Below, piece by piece: positions 35,679 through 44,795 of a DNA stretch of 58,119 bases. The stretch comes from Acetobacteraceae bacterium. GTDB lineage: Bacteria; Pseudomonadota; Alphaproteobacteria; Acetobacterales; Acetobacteraceae. Under the pieces are notes generated by a model. That model was not told the origin of the DNA, did no database searches, and saw nothing but the letters and a program-made list of their open reading frames with translations. Every line of letters starts with the position of its first letter. Position 1 is the first letter of the stretch. The stretch is from positions 1 through 58,119 of the forward strand of contig CANJLW010000029.1 in the NCBI GenBank assembly GCA_947475245.1, written 5' to 3'. The position numbers were made by a program, and so were the translations under genes.

Positions 35679-36488
35679 TCATCGCAGGCGTCGGGACAGG
35701 CCGGCCACCCGTTCCATCAGGATCATCAGGCTGAGTGTGACGACGATCATCACGCCGGACACGGCGGCGATGGACACGTCCAGCTTGCCCTCCAGGTCCT
35801 GCCACATACGGATCGGCAGCATGTCGGTGCGCGCGTCGCGCAGGAAGAGCGAGACCGGCACGTTGTCGAAGGACGACATGAAGGCGATGAAGGCCCCGGC
35901 CAGGATGCCCGGGCGGATCAGCGGCAGGGTGATCCGGCGGAACGTGTACCAGCGCGATGCGCCGAGACTGGCGGAGCTTTCCAGCAGGCTGAACTCCAAC
36001 TGCGCGACGCTTGCGATGGTGGTGCGCATGACATAGGGCACGCAGACCACGACGTGGCCGATGACCAGCGTCAGCGGGGAGACCGGCAGGCCGATCAGGC
36101 TGAAGAACATCAGCGAGGCGAGTCCGAAGGACAAAGCGGGCAGCACCAGCGGCGACATGAACAGGGAGTCGAGCGCGCGGGCGCGGGCGGTTGGAGAGCG
36201 CGCGATGGCCAGGGCGGCGGGAACGCCCAGCAGCACCGACAGGGCGGTCGTCGCGGCGGCGATTTCCAGGCTGTTGCCGGCGGCGAACTGTAATTGCCAT
36301 GCGTCGAGCAGCGACACATACCAGCGGAACGAATAGCCGGGCGGCGGGAACTTCAGCGAATAGCCCGAGGTAAAAGACACCACGACGACGACCAGGCTGG
36401 GCGCCAGCAGCAGGACGAAGGACAGGGCGGCGAGGCCCCACATGACGATGCGAAAGCCGAGCGCTTCCAAACCTTCCTGCCTGTGCAT
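35679..36488 (-). CDS. Polyamine-type ABC permease (PotC-like)
   Basis: An inner-membrane permease of about 269 residues with six hydrophobic segments. Family marks include PPPGYSFRWYVSLL in the first periplasmic loop, the coupling region ESSASLGASRWYTFRRITLPLIRPGILAG and a conserved FMSSFDNVPVSLFL. The start at 36488 is preceded by GGAGG, but ATG at 36509 (overlapping the PotB-like stop) is equally possible. It is the last gene of a four-gene importer operon. Confidence 0.92.
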   Translation of the reverse strand: MHRQEGLEALGFRIVMWGLAALSFVLLLAPSLVVVVVSFTSGYSLKFPPPGYSFRWYVSLLDAWQLQFAAGNSLEIAAATTALSVLLGVPAALAIARSPTARARALDSLFMSPLVLPALSFGLASLMFFSLIGLPVSPLTLVIGHVVVCVPYVMRTTIASVAQLEFSLLESSASLGASRWYTFRRITLPLIRPGILAGAFIAFMSSFDNVPVSLFLRDARTDMLPIRMWQDLEGKLDVSIAAVSGVMIVVTLSLMILMERVAGLSRRLR

Positions 36489-36495
36489 CGATACG

Positions 36496-37329
36496 CTATG
36501 CCTCCGCATGGGCCTTCGACAGGCGTCCAAGCACGTTGAACACACTGACGACGGCGAGGACGGCGGCCAGGAAGACGATGGAGATCGCGGCGGCGAAGGG
36601 CCAGTTCTGCAACGCGGTGGCCTGCTGGTAGATATACATCGGCATGAACAGCATCTGTCCGCCGCCGACCAGGGACTGGGTGATGAAAGCGGTGATCGCC
36701 GCGGCGTAAGTCAGCATGCAGCCGGCCAGGATTCCCGGCAGCGACAAGGGCACGGTCACCCGCCAGAACCCGCGCCATGCGCCCGCGCCCAGCGCCGCGG
36801 AGGCGTCATCCAGGTTGCGGTCGATACGCGACAGCGCCGTGATCAGCGGCAGCACCATCAGCGGCATCTGCACTTGCGCCAGGGCAACGACCACTCCGCC
36901 TTCGGTATAGAGCAGCCGCAGGGGGGTATCGGTCAGGCCCAGCGACAGCAAGGCGGAGTTGACGATGCCCTGCCGGCCGAGAATGACGATCCAGGCGAAG
37001 GTCCGCACGACGACGGACGTTAGTAGCGGCAGCAATACGACGACGATCAGGATCGGCTGCGCCCAGGCGGGGCCGCGCACATAGGCCCAGGCGAGCGGAA
37101 AGCCGAGAATGAGGCAAAGAGCGGTGACCTCCACGCCGAGGAAAAGGGTGTGGGCGAGGACGGAGAGGGAGAAGGGATCGAAGAGAAAGCGCGTGAACTG
37201 CGACACCGCCATCGACGTCATGGCGGTGTCGGCCTGGAGGCTGACATAGAGCAGGATCAGCAGCGGCAAGATGAAGAACAGGCCGAAGAACGCTGCCAGC
37301 GGCGCCGCCAGTTTCAGTTCATACGACAT
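36496..37329 (-). CDS. Polyamine-type ABC permease (PotB-like)
   Basis: A 277-residue inner-membrane permease. Six spans are visible, beginning AAFFGLFFILPLLILLYVSL. The coupling segment DASAALGAGAWRGFWRVTVPLSLPGILAG is standard for the spermidine/putrescine class. It is 10 bases downstream of the binding-protein gene and partners the PotC-like protein. Confidence 0.93.
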   Translation of the reverse strand: MSYELKLAAPLAAFFGLFFILPLLILLYVSLQADTAMTSMAVSQFTRFLFDPFSLSVLAHTLFLGVEVTALCLILGFPLAWAYVRGPAWAQPILIVVVLLPLLTSVVVRTFAWIVILGRQGIVNSALLSLGLTDTPLRLLYTEGGVVVALAQVQMPLMVLPLITALSRIDRNLDDASAALGAGAWRGFWRVTVPLSLPGILAGCMLTYAAAITAFITQSLVGGGQMLFMPMYIYQQATALQNWPFAAAISIVFLAAVLAVVSVFNVLGRLSKAHAEA

Positions 37330-37339
37330 GATTGGCGGA

Positions 37340-38380
37340 CTACGCGATCTCGCGATTGAACCGCTCGATCCAGGCGGAGCGCTGGGTGTTGATGGTTTTC
37401 CAATCCTGGAAGACGAACTTCTTCTTCAGTTCCTCGACACTGCCGGCCAGAACCTTGGCGATTTCGCCGGTCATTTTGACCTTCGCATTGGTCGGCACGA
37501 TCAAATAGGGGCTGTTCATCAGCTTTTCCTGCACCTCGGGCGACAGTGCGGCCTCGATCAGCTTGAACGCGAGTTCCTTGTTGGGAGAGTTCTTGACGAT
37601 ATGGATGGTGGTTTTGAAGGCGATGGCGCCTTCTTTCGGGATGACGAATTCGACTGGCACGCCGCGCGCCTTGAGGATTTGGATGGCGTTGAAGTTGCCG
37701 GGGCCGATATCGACCTGTCCCTGTTGATACAGCGTGGCGAGTTGCCCGGGATTGGCGGCGACGGCGGCGATATTGGGTTTCAGGTCCTTGATCGCCTGGA
37801 AGCCGGCGTCGACGTTGGATTCAGAGCCGCCGTGCATGCGGGCGATTTCGACCAGGAAGCCGGTGCCGAGAGTGGAGTTCAGGTTGGTGATACCGACGCG
37901 GCTTTTGAACTCCGGCTTCCACAGGTCTTTCCACGAGGACGGCGGCGTTTTCACCTTGTCGGGATTATAGGTCATGCCGACGACCTGGAAGAACGGCGCG
38001 GGGCCGGTGGCGACCTGCGCTTCGGAGATCAAATCGGCGTAGTGCTTGCTGTCGGCGACCGGGTAGGATTCGACCAGACCCTGGTCGATGGCCACCAGCG
38101 CCGGGCCGGGATCGTGCAGCATGACGTCGATCGGCGGGTTGCTCATCGATGCCTTGACCTTGGCGATCTGATCGACCGACAGCATGGGATCGAGCACCAT
38201 CTCGGCGTTGGTCGCCTTGCGGAAGGCCGGTACCAGGACGTCCTTGTGCGCTTCCTCCCAGCTTCCGGTGAAGGTGGCGAACACCAGCCGGCGGGCCTGG
38301 GCGTGCGACAGGCGCGGGAAGGTCTGCATGGCGGCCAGGGTCAGCGCGCCGGTCATCAGGCCACGTCGGGTCGGTTTCAT
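37340..38380 (-). CDS. Polyamine-type ABC substrate-binding protein (PotD-like)
   Basis: A 346-residue exported binding protein. The N-terminus is a twin-arginine-like signal (MKPTRRGLMTGALTLAAMQT, cut near SHAQ). The mature part opens RRLVFATFTGSWEEAHKDVL and contains the PotD-like VGMTYNPDKVKTPPSSWKDLW. The true ligand may be a polyamine, a phosphonate-like or an amino compound. The start at 38380 is 35 bases downstream of the ATPase stop; a longer in-frame start at 38419 would overlap the ATPase gene. Confidence 0.9.
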   Translation of the reverse strand: MKPTRRGLMTGALTLAAMQTFPRLSHAQARRLVFATFTGSWEEAHKDVLVPAFRKATNAEMVLDPMLSVDQIAKVKASMSNPPIDVMLHDPGPALVAIDQGLVESYPVADSKHYADLISEAQVATGPAPFFQVVGMTYNPDKVKTPPSSWKDLWKPEFKSRVGITNLNSTLGTGFLVEIARMHGGSESNVDAGFQAIKDLKPNIAAVAANPGQLATLYQQGQVDIGPGNFNAIQILKARGVPVEFVIPKEGAIAFKTTIHIVKNSPNKELAFKLIEAALSPEVQEKLMNSPYLIVPTNAKVKMTGEIAKVLAGSVEELKKKFVFQDWKTINTQRSAWIERFNREIA

Positions 38381-38415
38381 TGTGTGCTCCAAGGCTGGGT
38401 TCCAAGGCCGGTCGG

Positions 38416-39519
38416 TCATGCGGCAGGCTTGAATACATTGATGGAATCGGGAGAAACGGCTTGCAGGGTGACCCGCGCGCCGGGCGGACGGGGCAGCGCG
38501 CCGACGCCGCGCGGTTCGGCGATCTTGATGGACGCGCCGGTGGCGGTGCGCAGTTCGTGCACGATGGTGGCGCCCAGCGGCAGACCCATCTCCACGGTGC
38601 CGTGCAGCCCGGCCTCGTCGTCGACGATGCGCAGATGCTCGGGGCGGACGCAGGCGACGACGGCGTCGCCGGGGATGGCGGCCTGGCCCTGGACCGGCGT
38701 CGGCGCGCGCGTCCGGATGTGTCCGCCGCCGTCGAGCGCGACGACGGCGGATTCGGCGGTCGCGGAGACCAGCACGCCCGGCAGGATATTGGTGGAGCCG
38801 ACGAAGGTGTTGACGAACAGCGACGCCGGGCGATCATAGATAGTGCTGGGTTCGGCCAGTTGTTCCAGCCGACCCTGGTTCAGCACGGCGATGCGATCCG
38901 ACAGCGACAGTGCCTCTTCCTGATCGTGGGTGACCAGGATCGTCGTGGTCCCGGACAGGCGCTGGATGCGCTTGACCTCGATCTGCATGTCGAGGCGCAG
39001 GTTTTTATCCAGGGCGGCAAAGGGTTCGTCGAGCAGCAGGATCGAGGGGCGCACCGCGAGCGCGCGGGCAAGCGCCACCCGCTGCTGCTGACCGCCGGAC
39101 AAGGCGCGGGGCATGCGATCGGCCAGATGGCCGAGGCGCACGAGGGCCAGCATCTCGTTGACGCGGGCCTGAATGACGGAACGGGTCTGGCCGCGTGCCT
39201 CCAACCCATAAGCGATGTTCGCGGCTACGGTCATGTGCGGGAACAGGGCGTAGTTCTGGAAGACGATGCCGACGGTGCGCTTATTCGGGGGCTGGCGATC
39301 GACGGATTGGCCGTCGATCAGGATGCGACCGGCGCTTTGCGCGATGAAGCCGCCGATGATGCGCAGCAGCGTGGTCTTGCCGCAGCCGGAAGGACCGAGG
39401 AGAGAGACGAGTTCGCCGCCGGCGACGGAGAGGGAGATCTGTTCGAGGGCGACGGCGTTGCCATAGCGATGGGCGACGCGATCGATCGTCAGGGATGCTC
39501 CGGCTGGGTCGTTTTGCAT
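38416..39519 (-). CDS. Polyamine-type ABC ATPase (PotA-like)
   Basis: A 367-residue ATP-binding subunit. Walker A is GPSGCGKTTLLR, the Q-loop is IVFQNYALFPHMT, the signature is [17 protein letters not shown], Walker B is ILLLDEPFAALD, and the switch is ILVTHDQEEAL. The C-terminal regulatory TOBE region (about 280-365) is present. It is first in the polyamine-type operon, 62 bases downstream of the oxygenase gene. Confidence 0.95.
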   Translation of the reverse strand: MQNDPAGASLTIDRVAHRYGNAVALEQISLSVAGGELVSLLGPSGCGKTTLLRIIGGFIAQSAGRILIDGQSVDRQPPNKRTVGIVFQNYALFPHMTVAANIAYGLEARGQTRSVIQARVNEMLALVRLGHLADRMPRALSGGQQQRVALARALAVRPSILLLDEPFAALDKNLRLDMQIEVKRIQRLSGTTTILVTHDQEEALSLSDRIAVLNQGRLEQLAEPSTIYDRPASLFVNTFVGSTNILPGVLVSATAESAVVALDGGGHIRTRAPTPVQGQAAIPGDAVVACVRPEHLRIVDDEAGLHGTVEMGLPLGATIVHELRTATGASIKIAEPRGVGALPRPPGARVTLQAVSPDSINVFKPAA

Positions 39520-39581
39520 TGGGGACGCGGACCTGGGTTGCCGACGTGGTTAGGCAAGTACTGTGCCAGTGGGATGCCGGA

Positions 39582-40565
39582 TCAGGTTGCGCGGGCTTGC
39601 AGCTTGCGGGCCATCAGGTCGCCGGCGCGCACGGGTTCATAGCGCGCGGGGTGGGTTGGGTCGGCGCAGGTGGGCAGGCAGGCGATTTCGGCGTCGTAAT
39701 TGGGATGCAGGAAATAGCCGACCGACAGGCGGCGGCTGCGGGCGCGCTGATCGGCGGGCGGGTTGACGACGCGGTGCAGGGTGGAAACCCAACGGTCGTT
39801 GGTCCAGCGCTGCATCATGTCGCCGATATTGACGATGAACTGGCCGCGTTCGGCGGTCACGTCGTTCCAGATGCCATCGGCCGTTTTGATCTGTAGCCCG
39901 CCCGGCGCGTCGTTCAGCGCCAGGATCGTCAGGCTGCCGAAGTCGGAATGTTCGCCGCAGCGCACCTGTCCCGGTTTCGGATCGCCGAGGGGAACCGGGT
40001 AGTGGTTGGCCGGCAGGGTGGAAAAGTGGCGGTCGATCTTGTCGTCGAAGAAGCCCTCTCGCATGCCCAGCGCGGCGGCGAATACATGCATCAAGGTTTG
40101 GCCGAGTGCTTCCATGGCCATGTAGTAGCGCGACATGACCGGGCGGTAGGCGGCGGGCGTGTCCGGCCAGATATTGGGTTCGTACAACATACTCGCGACC
40201 GGGAACCGGGCGAACAGATGGGCTCGATCGACCAGTGGGCCGTTGTAGAATTGTTCGCGCAGGTCGGGCGGGTTGTCGTAACCCAGGGTTTTGGCCAGGT
40301 TTTTGGTCTCTATGGCGTGATAGCCGCGCGGCGAGGCCCCGTTACCGGGACGCCAGCGGTCCTTCTCGGCTTGCGGCAGGTCGTAAAACGCGCCGGCCGT
40401 GACGAAAACCTCGTCGATCAGGGCCTGTTCGACCCGATGACCGGCGATGACCAGGAAGCCGATGTGCTCGCAGGCCTCGGAAACCTGTCGGGCGATGGCG
40501 GCCTTGCCGACGGGGTCTCCGGCAAACCAGGGGGCGAGGTCGATGACGGGGACGAGTGCTGTCAT
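39582..40565 (-). CDS. Isopenicillin N synthase-like 2-oxoglutarate/Fe(II) oxygenase
   Basis: A 327-residue non-heme iron oxygenase. The iron triad is His206-x-Asp208 (GEHSDFGSLT) and His264 (STLHRVVNPP), and Arg279-x-Ser281 (RRLSVGYF) would bind 2-oxoglutarate. The N-terminal domain (VPVIDLAPW, GFLVIAGHRV) is typical. Members hydroxylate or ring-open small molecules, including purines and amino acids. It overlaps the MmgE/PrpD gene by 4 bases and lies in a minus-strand run between two importers. Confidence 0.93.
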   Translation of the reverse strand: MTALVPVIDLAPWFAGDPVGKAAIARQVSEACEHIGFLVIAGHRVEQALIDEVFVTAGAFYDLPQAEKDRWRPGNGASPRGYHAIETKNLAKTLGYDNPPDLREQFYNGPLVDRAHLFARFPVASMLYEPNIWPDTPAAYRPVMSRYYMAMEALGQTLMHVFAAALGMREGFFDDKIDRHFSTLPANHYPVPLGDPKPGQVRCGEHSDFGSLTILALNDAPGGLQIKTADGIWNDVTAERGQFIVNIGDMMQRWTNDRWVSTLHRVVNPPADQRARSRRLSVGYFLHPNYDAEIACLPTCADPTHPARYEPVRAGDLMARKLQARAT

Positions 40566-41941
40566 GGCGAGCCTTTTTGCGCGCGGACGGCGGCGCGCCA
40601 GTCCGCCGTCAGTTGGGCGATGCTGGGTTCGGCATCGATGCGCAGCAGGCGATCCCAGGCTTGCGCATTGTCCCAGGCGGCGCGGGTCAGCGCGCGGAAC
40701 TTGTCGCGCAGGACCGTGGGCGCGAAGGGGTTGTCGCTTTCACCCAGGATGATGTCGACGCGTTCGGTCGCGACGCTGCCGTCGGTCAGGCGCACCGTGA
40801 CGACGGCGGGTTGATGGGCGGGATAGGCCGCGGTCAGCGCGGGGTTTTCAGTGACGAAAATCCGGCGCGCCAAGGCATGGACGCGCGGATCGGCGAACAG
40901 CGTCGATCCGTCGTCGTCGGGTTCGGCGATGCCGAACAGGAGAAGTCCGGCGATGGCGATGGGGATCGAAAACCGCGCGCCGAAGGCGGACCGTATGGTC
41001 TGGCCACCCATCGTCGCGGCCATGAAATAGGTATCGACATCGATCCTTTCCACCGAGTCGGCGTTCAGGCGCGGGCCAAGGCGGGCCTGCAACGCCTCTA
41101 TCGCGTCGAGCGCGCCGTGCAGATAGCGGGCGGAGGCGAAGCGCTTGAAGTAGTTCTTGCGGATCCACCAGACCTGACCGAGACCGGCGAGCGCGACGTC
41201 GGGGTCGAATGCGTCGCCGTAGATGCCGCCAAACACGGATTGGACGGGATCGTGTTCGCCGCTGAAACCGGCATCACGCAGGTCGAGCGCGAGGTACCCG
41301 GCGCGCGCGGAATGGGCGGTATAGATGTTGCGCACCGTCGCGCCGTCGACCAGCGTCTGGCGGCTGGATGTCACGCCGAGGGTGGCGGCGATCGATACGG
41401 CTTCGGCCGTGGCCGCGGGGGAGTCGCCGCGCAGCCTGGCCAGGGCGAAGGCGGTGGCGAGAGGGCCGAACGTGCCGTGCGGGTGGACGGCCAGGCGCAC
41501 CCGCGTCGCGCGCCACAGGCGGGAGGCGGCTTCGTAGGCGAGGATCGCGGCTTCCAGCAGGTCGGCGCCGGAGCGGTCGTGGGCCTCGGCTTCGGCCAGC
41601 GCGGCCGGCAACAGTTGGATCATCGCGTGGCCGCGCGTGTGCAGGTTGCCTTCGTCCAGGTCATGCCAGGCGCTGGCGGCACCGTTCACAAAAGCGGCGG
41701 CTTCGGGCGGCAGGCGCGTTTCGGTGCCGAGGACGGTGGCGAGCATGGTCGCGCCAGGTGCCGCGCGGGCCTGTTCCATGGACCGCAGTGCCCGGATCGG
41801 CGGTTCGGCATTGCCGGCGACGATGCACCCGATCGTGTCGGCCAGGATCAGTCGCCCGCGCGCAACTACGTCGTCGGGCAAATCCGCAAGGCGGGTATGG
41901 GCGACGAAGTCGGCGAGGGTCAGCAGATAGGGTGCGACCAT
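40562..41941 (-). CDS. MmgE/PrpD family protein
   Basis: A 459-residue protein of the 2-methylcitrate dehydratase/iminodisuccinate epimerase family. Family features are DTIGCIVAGNAEPPIRAL at the N-terminus, VNGAASAWHDLDEGNLHTRGHAMIQLLPAALA in the middle and a C-terminal small domain with VTVRLTDGS. The substrate is uncertain: besides 2-methylcitrate, members act on nitrogen-containing dicarboxylates. No other methylcitrate-cycle gene is nearby. It is 3 bases downstream of the isochorismatase-like gene and overlaps the oxygenase gene. Confidence 0.9.
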   Translation of the reverse strand: MVAPYLLTLADFVAHTRLADLPDDVVARGRLILADTIGCIVAGNAEPPIRALRSMEQARAAPGATMLATVLGTETRLPPEAAAFVNGAASAWHDLDEGNLHTRGHAMIQLLPAALAEAEAHDRSGADLLEAAILAYEAASRLWRATRVRLAVHPHGTFGPLATAFALARLRGDSPAATAEAVSIAATLGVTSSRQTLVDGATVRNIYTAHSARAGYLALDLRDAGFSGEHDPVQSVFGGIYGDAFDPDVALAGLGQVWWIRKNYFKRFASARYLHGALDAIEALQARLGPRLNADSVERIDVDTYFMAATMGGQTIRSAFGARFSIPIAIAGLLLFGIAEPDDDGSTLFADPRVHALARRIFVTENPALTAAYPAHQPAVVTVRLTDGSVATERVDIILGESDNPFAPTVLRDKFRALTRAAWDNAQAWDRLLRIDAEPSIAQLTADWRAAVRAQKGSP

Positions 41942-41944
41942 GCC

Positions 41945-42580
41945 TCAGGCCTTGTCGTTCGCCTGCCGCCAGCGCTCGATCGCGGCGATCGCCTCGGCGC
42001 TGTCGATGACATCGGCATAGCGGCGTTCGACGTCCTTTAGGTTCTGCGCATGGGCGACTTCGTCGTGATCGCCGACGCAGTCGTGCGGCACCATGACGCG
42101 GAAGCCGAGGGAAAAGGCGTCGATCACACTGGCGCGGACGCAGCCGGAGGTGATGCAGCCGGTGACGATGACGGTATCGACACGCTCTTTGGCTAAAATT
42201 GAGGCGGCGGAGGTGCCGAAGAAGATCGATGGCGCTGATTTCATCAGAACGACGTCGGGCTGGGCAGCGGCGATGCGCGGGTCGAGTTCCACCGACGGCG
42301 TCCCGGCCAGCAGATCGAACACCGGGGCGATTTTCCAATGCGGCGCGGCGCGCGGGGAGTCGTAGCCGTTGACGCAGGCGATGACGGGCAGGCCGGCGCG
42401 TTTCGCTGCCTCGATCAGCGGGACGGTGTTGCGGACGGCCTGATCCACCATCGGCGCGCCGCCCATGGGCGCGTCGGCGTCGATGAAGCCGCGTTGGAAG
42501 TCGACGACGACCACGCCGATCTTATCGCCGAAGCCAAGCGTCCGGCTGCCGTAGCCACGCGCCGCATAGATGTCCGTCAT
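41945..42580 (-). CDS. Isochorismatase-like cysteine hydrolase (amidase-type)
   Basis: A 211-residue hydrolase with the full triad: Asp27 (VVVVDFQRGFID), Lys114 (VVLMKSAPSIFFGT) and Cys147 (GCITSGCVRASVID). The sequence around the Cys matches N-carbamoylsarcosine amidase and ureide amidase relatives more than isochorismatase proper. A role in releasing ammonia from a carbamoyl or amide intermediate is therefore likely but inferred. It heads the enzyme part of the run and is separated from the upstream ATPase gene by a hairpin. Confidence 0.92.
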   Translation of the reverse strand: MTDIYAARGYGSRTLGFGDKIGVVVVDFQRGFIDADAPMGGAPMVDQAVRNTVPLIEAAKRAGLPVIACVNGYDSPRAAPHWKIAPVFDLLAGTPSVELDPRIAAAQPDVVLMKSAPSIFFGTSAASILAKERVDTVIVTGCITSGCVRASVIDAFSLGFRVMVPHDCVGDHDEVAHAQNLKDVERRYADVIDSAEAIAAIERWRQANDKA

Positions 42581-42619
42581 GTCGCCGTCCTCGCCGTGTC
42601 CGACGAAGCCGTAGCAAGT

Positions 42620-42645
42620 CCCGTACCCCTCAGCGGGGGTTCGGG
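42620..42645 (-). terminator. Hairpin between polar amino-acid importer and isochorismatase-like gene
   Basis: CCCGTACCCC (42620-42629) pairs with GGGGTTCGGG (42636-42645), 10 positions with one mismatch, directly after the ATPase stop at 42646. On minus no T-run follows, so it probably acts as a partial terminator or processing barrier between the two halves of the run. Confidence 0.4.
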
Positions 42646-43374
42646 TCAGTGGCGCAGGATTTTTGACAGGAAAAGCCGAGCGCGTTCGCTGCGCGGGGTG
42701 CCGAAGAAGGCATCCTTGTCGGCGTCCTCGACGATCGCGCCTTGATCCATGAATACCACGCGGTTGGCGACCTTGTGGGCAAAGCCCATCTCGTGCGTGA
42801 CGACGGCCATGGTCATGCCTTCTTCCGCCAGGGCAACCATGACGTCGAGCACTTCCGAGATCATTTCGGGATCGAGCGCGCTGGTCGGTTCGTCGAACAG
42901 CATGGCGATGGGGTCCATGGCCAGGGCGCGGGCGATGGCGACGCGCTGCTGCTGCCCGCCGGAGAGTTGCGCCGGATATTTGGCGGCATGATCGGCGAGT
43001 CCCATGCGATCGAGCAGCGCCAGAGCCTTGGTATCCGCGGCGGCCTGATCGCGGCCCAGCACTTTTTGTTGCGCCAGAACGATATTCTGGGCTGCCGTCA
43101 TATGCGGGAAAAGTTCAAAGTTCTGGAACACCATGCCGATGCGGGAGCGCAGTTTGGGCAGGTTCGTCTCCCGCGCGCCGACCGAGACGCCATCGACGGT
43201 GATGATGCCTTTCTGGAAGGGTTCCAGGCCGTTGACGCATTTGATCAGGGTGCTTTTGCCGGAACCGGACGGGCCGCAGATGACCACGACCTCTCCCTTG
43301 GCGATCGACATGGTGCAGTTGTCCAGCACATGGAACGTGCCGTACCACTTATCGACGTTTTTCAGTTCGATCAT
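42646..43374 (-). CDS. Polar amino-acid ABC ATPase (GlnQ/GltL-type)
   Basis: A 242-residue ATPase. Walker A is [12 protein letters not shown], the Q-loop is [16 protein letters not shown] (typical polar amino-acid class), the signature is [16 protein letters not shown], Walker B is [15 protein letters not shown] and the switch is [11 protein letters not shown]. It ends the importer operon of binding protein, two permeases and ATPase on minus. Confidence 0.95.
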   Translation of the reverse strand: MIELKNVDKWYGTFHVLDNCTMSIAKGEVVVICGPSGSGKSTLIKCVNGLEPFQKGIITVDGVSVGARETNLPKLRSRIGMVFQNFELFPHMTAAQNIVLAQQKVLGRDQAAADTKALALLDRMGLADHAAKYPAQLSGGQQQRVAIARALAMDPIAMLFDEPTSALDPEMISEVLDVMVALAEEGMTMAVVTHEMGFAHKVANRVVFMDQGAIVEDADKDAFFGTPRSERARLFLSKILRH

Positions 43375-43387
43375 CGGTCCGCCTTGA

Positions 43388-44044
43388 TCACAGGGAGTAT
43401 TTCCGTCGCAGGCGACCCACCAGACGCGACAGGCTGAAACAGACGACCAGGAACACCACGGCGACCATGGTGTAGAGTTCGATCGGTCGGTTGTCGCGAT
43501 TGGCGACGATTTCCGCCGTCGTCAGGAAGTCGCGCAGCCCGACGACGTAGACCAGCGACGTGTCCTGCAACATGATGATCGACTGGGTCAGCAGTACCGG
43601 GATCATGTTGCGGATGGCCTGCGGCAGGATCACGTAGCGCATCGCCTGCAGTCGGGTCAGGCCCAGCGCCATGGCGGCCGAAATCTGGCCCGCGCGCACG
43701 CTGGCGATGCCGGCGCGGATGATTTCGGAGTAGTAGGCGGCCTCGAACAACACAAACGCGATCAGCACGGACTGGAAGCCGCTGATGGAGCTGCCGATCA
43801 TTTTCGGCACCAGCGTATAGAACCAGAAGATCACCAGGATCAGCGGCATCGATCGCAGGAAGTTGACGTAGAACGCCGCCAGCCACGACACGGGCTTTAG
43901 CGGCGACAAGCGCAGCAGCGCGATGACGATGCCCAGAAGCAGCCCGCCGGTGACGGCGAGCGCGGTCAACTCCAGGGTCAGCAGCATGCCGCCCCAGATG
44001 AAGGGCGCGCCGCGCGCGATGACGTCGAAATCGAATCCGCCCAT
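43388..44044 (-). CDS. Polar amino-acid ABC permease (GltK/HisM-type)
   Basis: A 218-residue inner-membrane permease with five spans. The coupling motif [39 protein letters not shown] is standard (quoted only as a family marker near residues 120-160). The start at 44044 opens [19 protein letters not shown] and is 2 bases from the stop of the first permease. It is 13 bases ahead of the ATPase gene. Confidence 0.93.
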   Translation of the reverse strand: MGGFDFDVIARGAPFIWGGMLLTLELTALAVTGGLLLGIVIALLRLSPLKPVSWLAAFYVNFLRSMPLILVIFWFYTLVPKMIGSSISGFQSVLIAFVLFEAAYYSEIIRAGIASVRAGQISAAMALGLTRLQAMRYVILPQAIRNMIPVLLTQSIIMLQDTSLVYVVGLRDFLTTAEIVANRDNRPIELYTMVAVVFLVVCFSLSRLVGRLRRKYSL

Positions 44045-44046
44045 CG

Positions 44047-44769
44047 TCAGCCCCCCGCCGTGATCGCGCCGAGGAGGCGGGTGCGACCCTCGACGATGCG
44101 CATCAGCAGGATCACGAGGAGTGTCACCAAGCAGTACAACACAGTGGCGACGGTAAAGGCCTCGAACGAGGCGAAGGTGTATTCCTCGATCTGGCGGGCC
44201 TGAGAGGTCAGTTCCAGCACGCCGATGGTCAGGGCGAGGGAGGAGTTCTTGAAGACGCCGAGAAACTCGCTGGTCAGCGGTGGAATGACGATGCGGTAGG
44301 CGACGGGGATCAGCACGTAGCGATAGACCTGGAACCCGTTCAGCCCCATTGCCATGCCGGCGTAGCGCTGGCCGCGCGGGATCGATTCCAGTCCGGAGCG
44401 AACCTGTTCCGCGACGCGTGAAGCGGTATAGAGCCCCAGGCAGACGATGGCGGTGGAAAGCTGCGGATAGGGCATGTCCCGCTTGACCCAGGACCCCAGA
44501 TCCTTCGGCAGTAGTTCCGGCACGACGAAGTACCACAGGAACATCTGCACCAGCAGCGGGATATTGCGGAACACGTCGACATAGGCCGTGGCGATGCCGC
44601 GCACGATGCGGTTATCGACGGTGCGGGCAATGCCGATGACGGAACCGAGGGGAAACGCGATCGCCCAGGCCAGCAGGGCGATCGCGCAGGTGGAGCCGAA
44701 ACCGGACACGATCCAGCCGAAATACGGCTCCTTCAGCAGGATCGGCCAGTTCCAGTTATATCCGCTCAT
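44047..44769 (-). CDS. Polar amino-acid ABC permease (GltJ/HisQ-type)
   Basis: A 240-residue inner-membrane permease. It has the longer N-terminus of the GltJ class (WPILLKEPYFGWIVSGFG), a span LLAWAIAFPLGSVIGIA, and the coupling region VAEQVRSGLESIPRGQRYAG. It partners the 43388-44044 permease. The 26-base gap to the binding-protein stop has no terminator. Confidence 0.94.
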   Translation of the reverse strand: MSGYNWNWPILLKEPYFGWIVSGFGSTCAIALLAWAIAFPLGSVIGIARTVDNRIVRGIATAYVDVFRNIPLLVQMFLWYFVVPELLPKDLGSWVKRDMPYPQLSTAIVCLGLYTASRVAEQVRSGLESIPRGQRYAGMAMGLNGFQVYRYVLIPVAYRIVIPPLTSEFLGVFKNSSLALTIGVLELTSQARQIEEYTFASFEAFTVATVLYCLVTLLVILLMRIVEGRTRLLGAITAGG

Positions 44770-44795
44770 GACGTGCGACCGTTACGGTCGTGCCG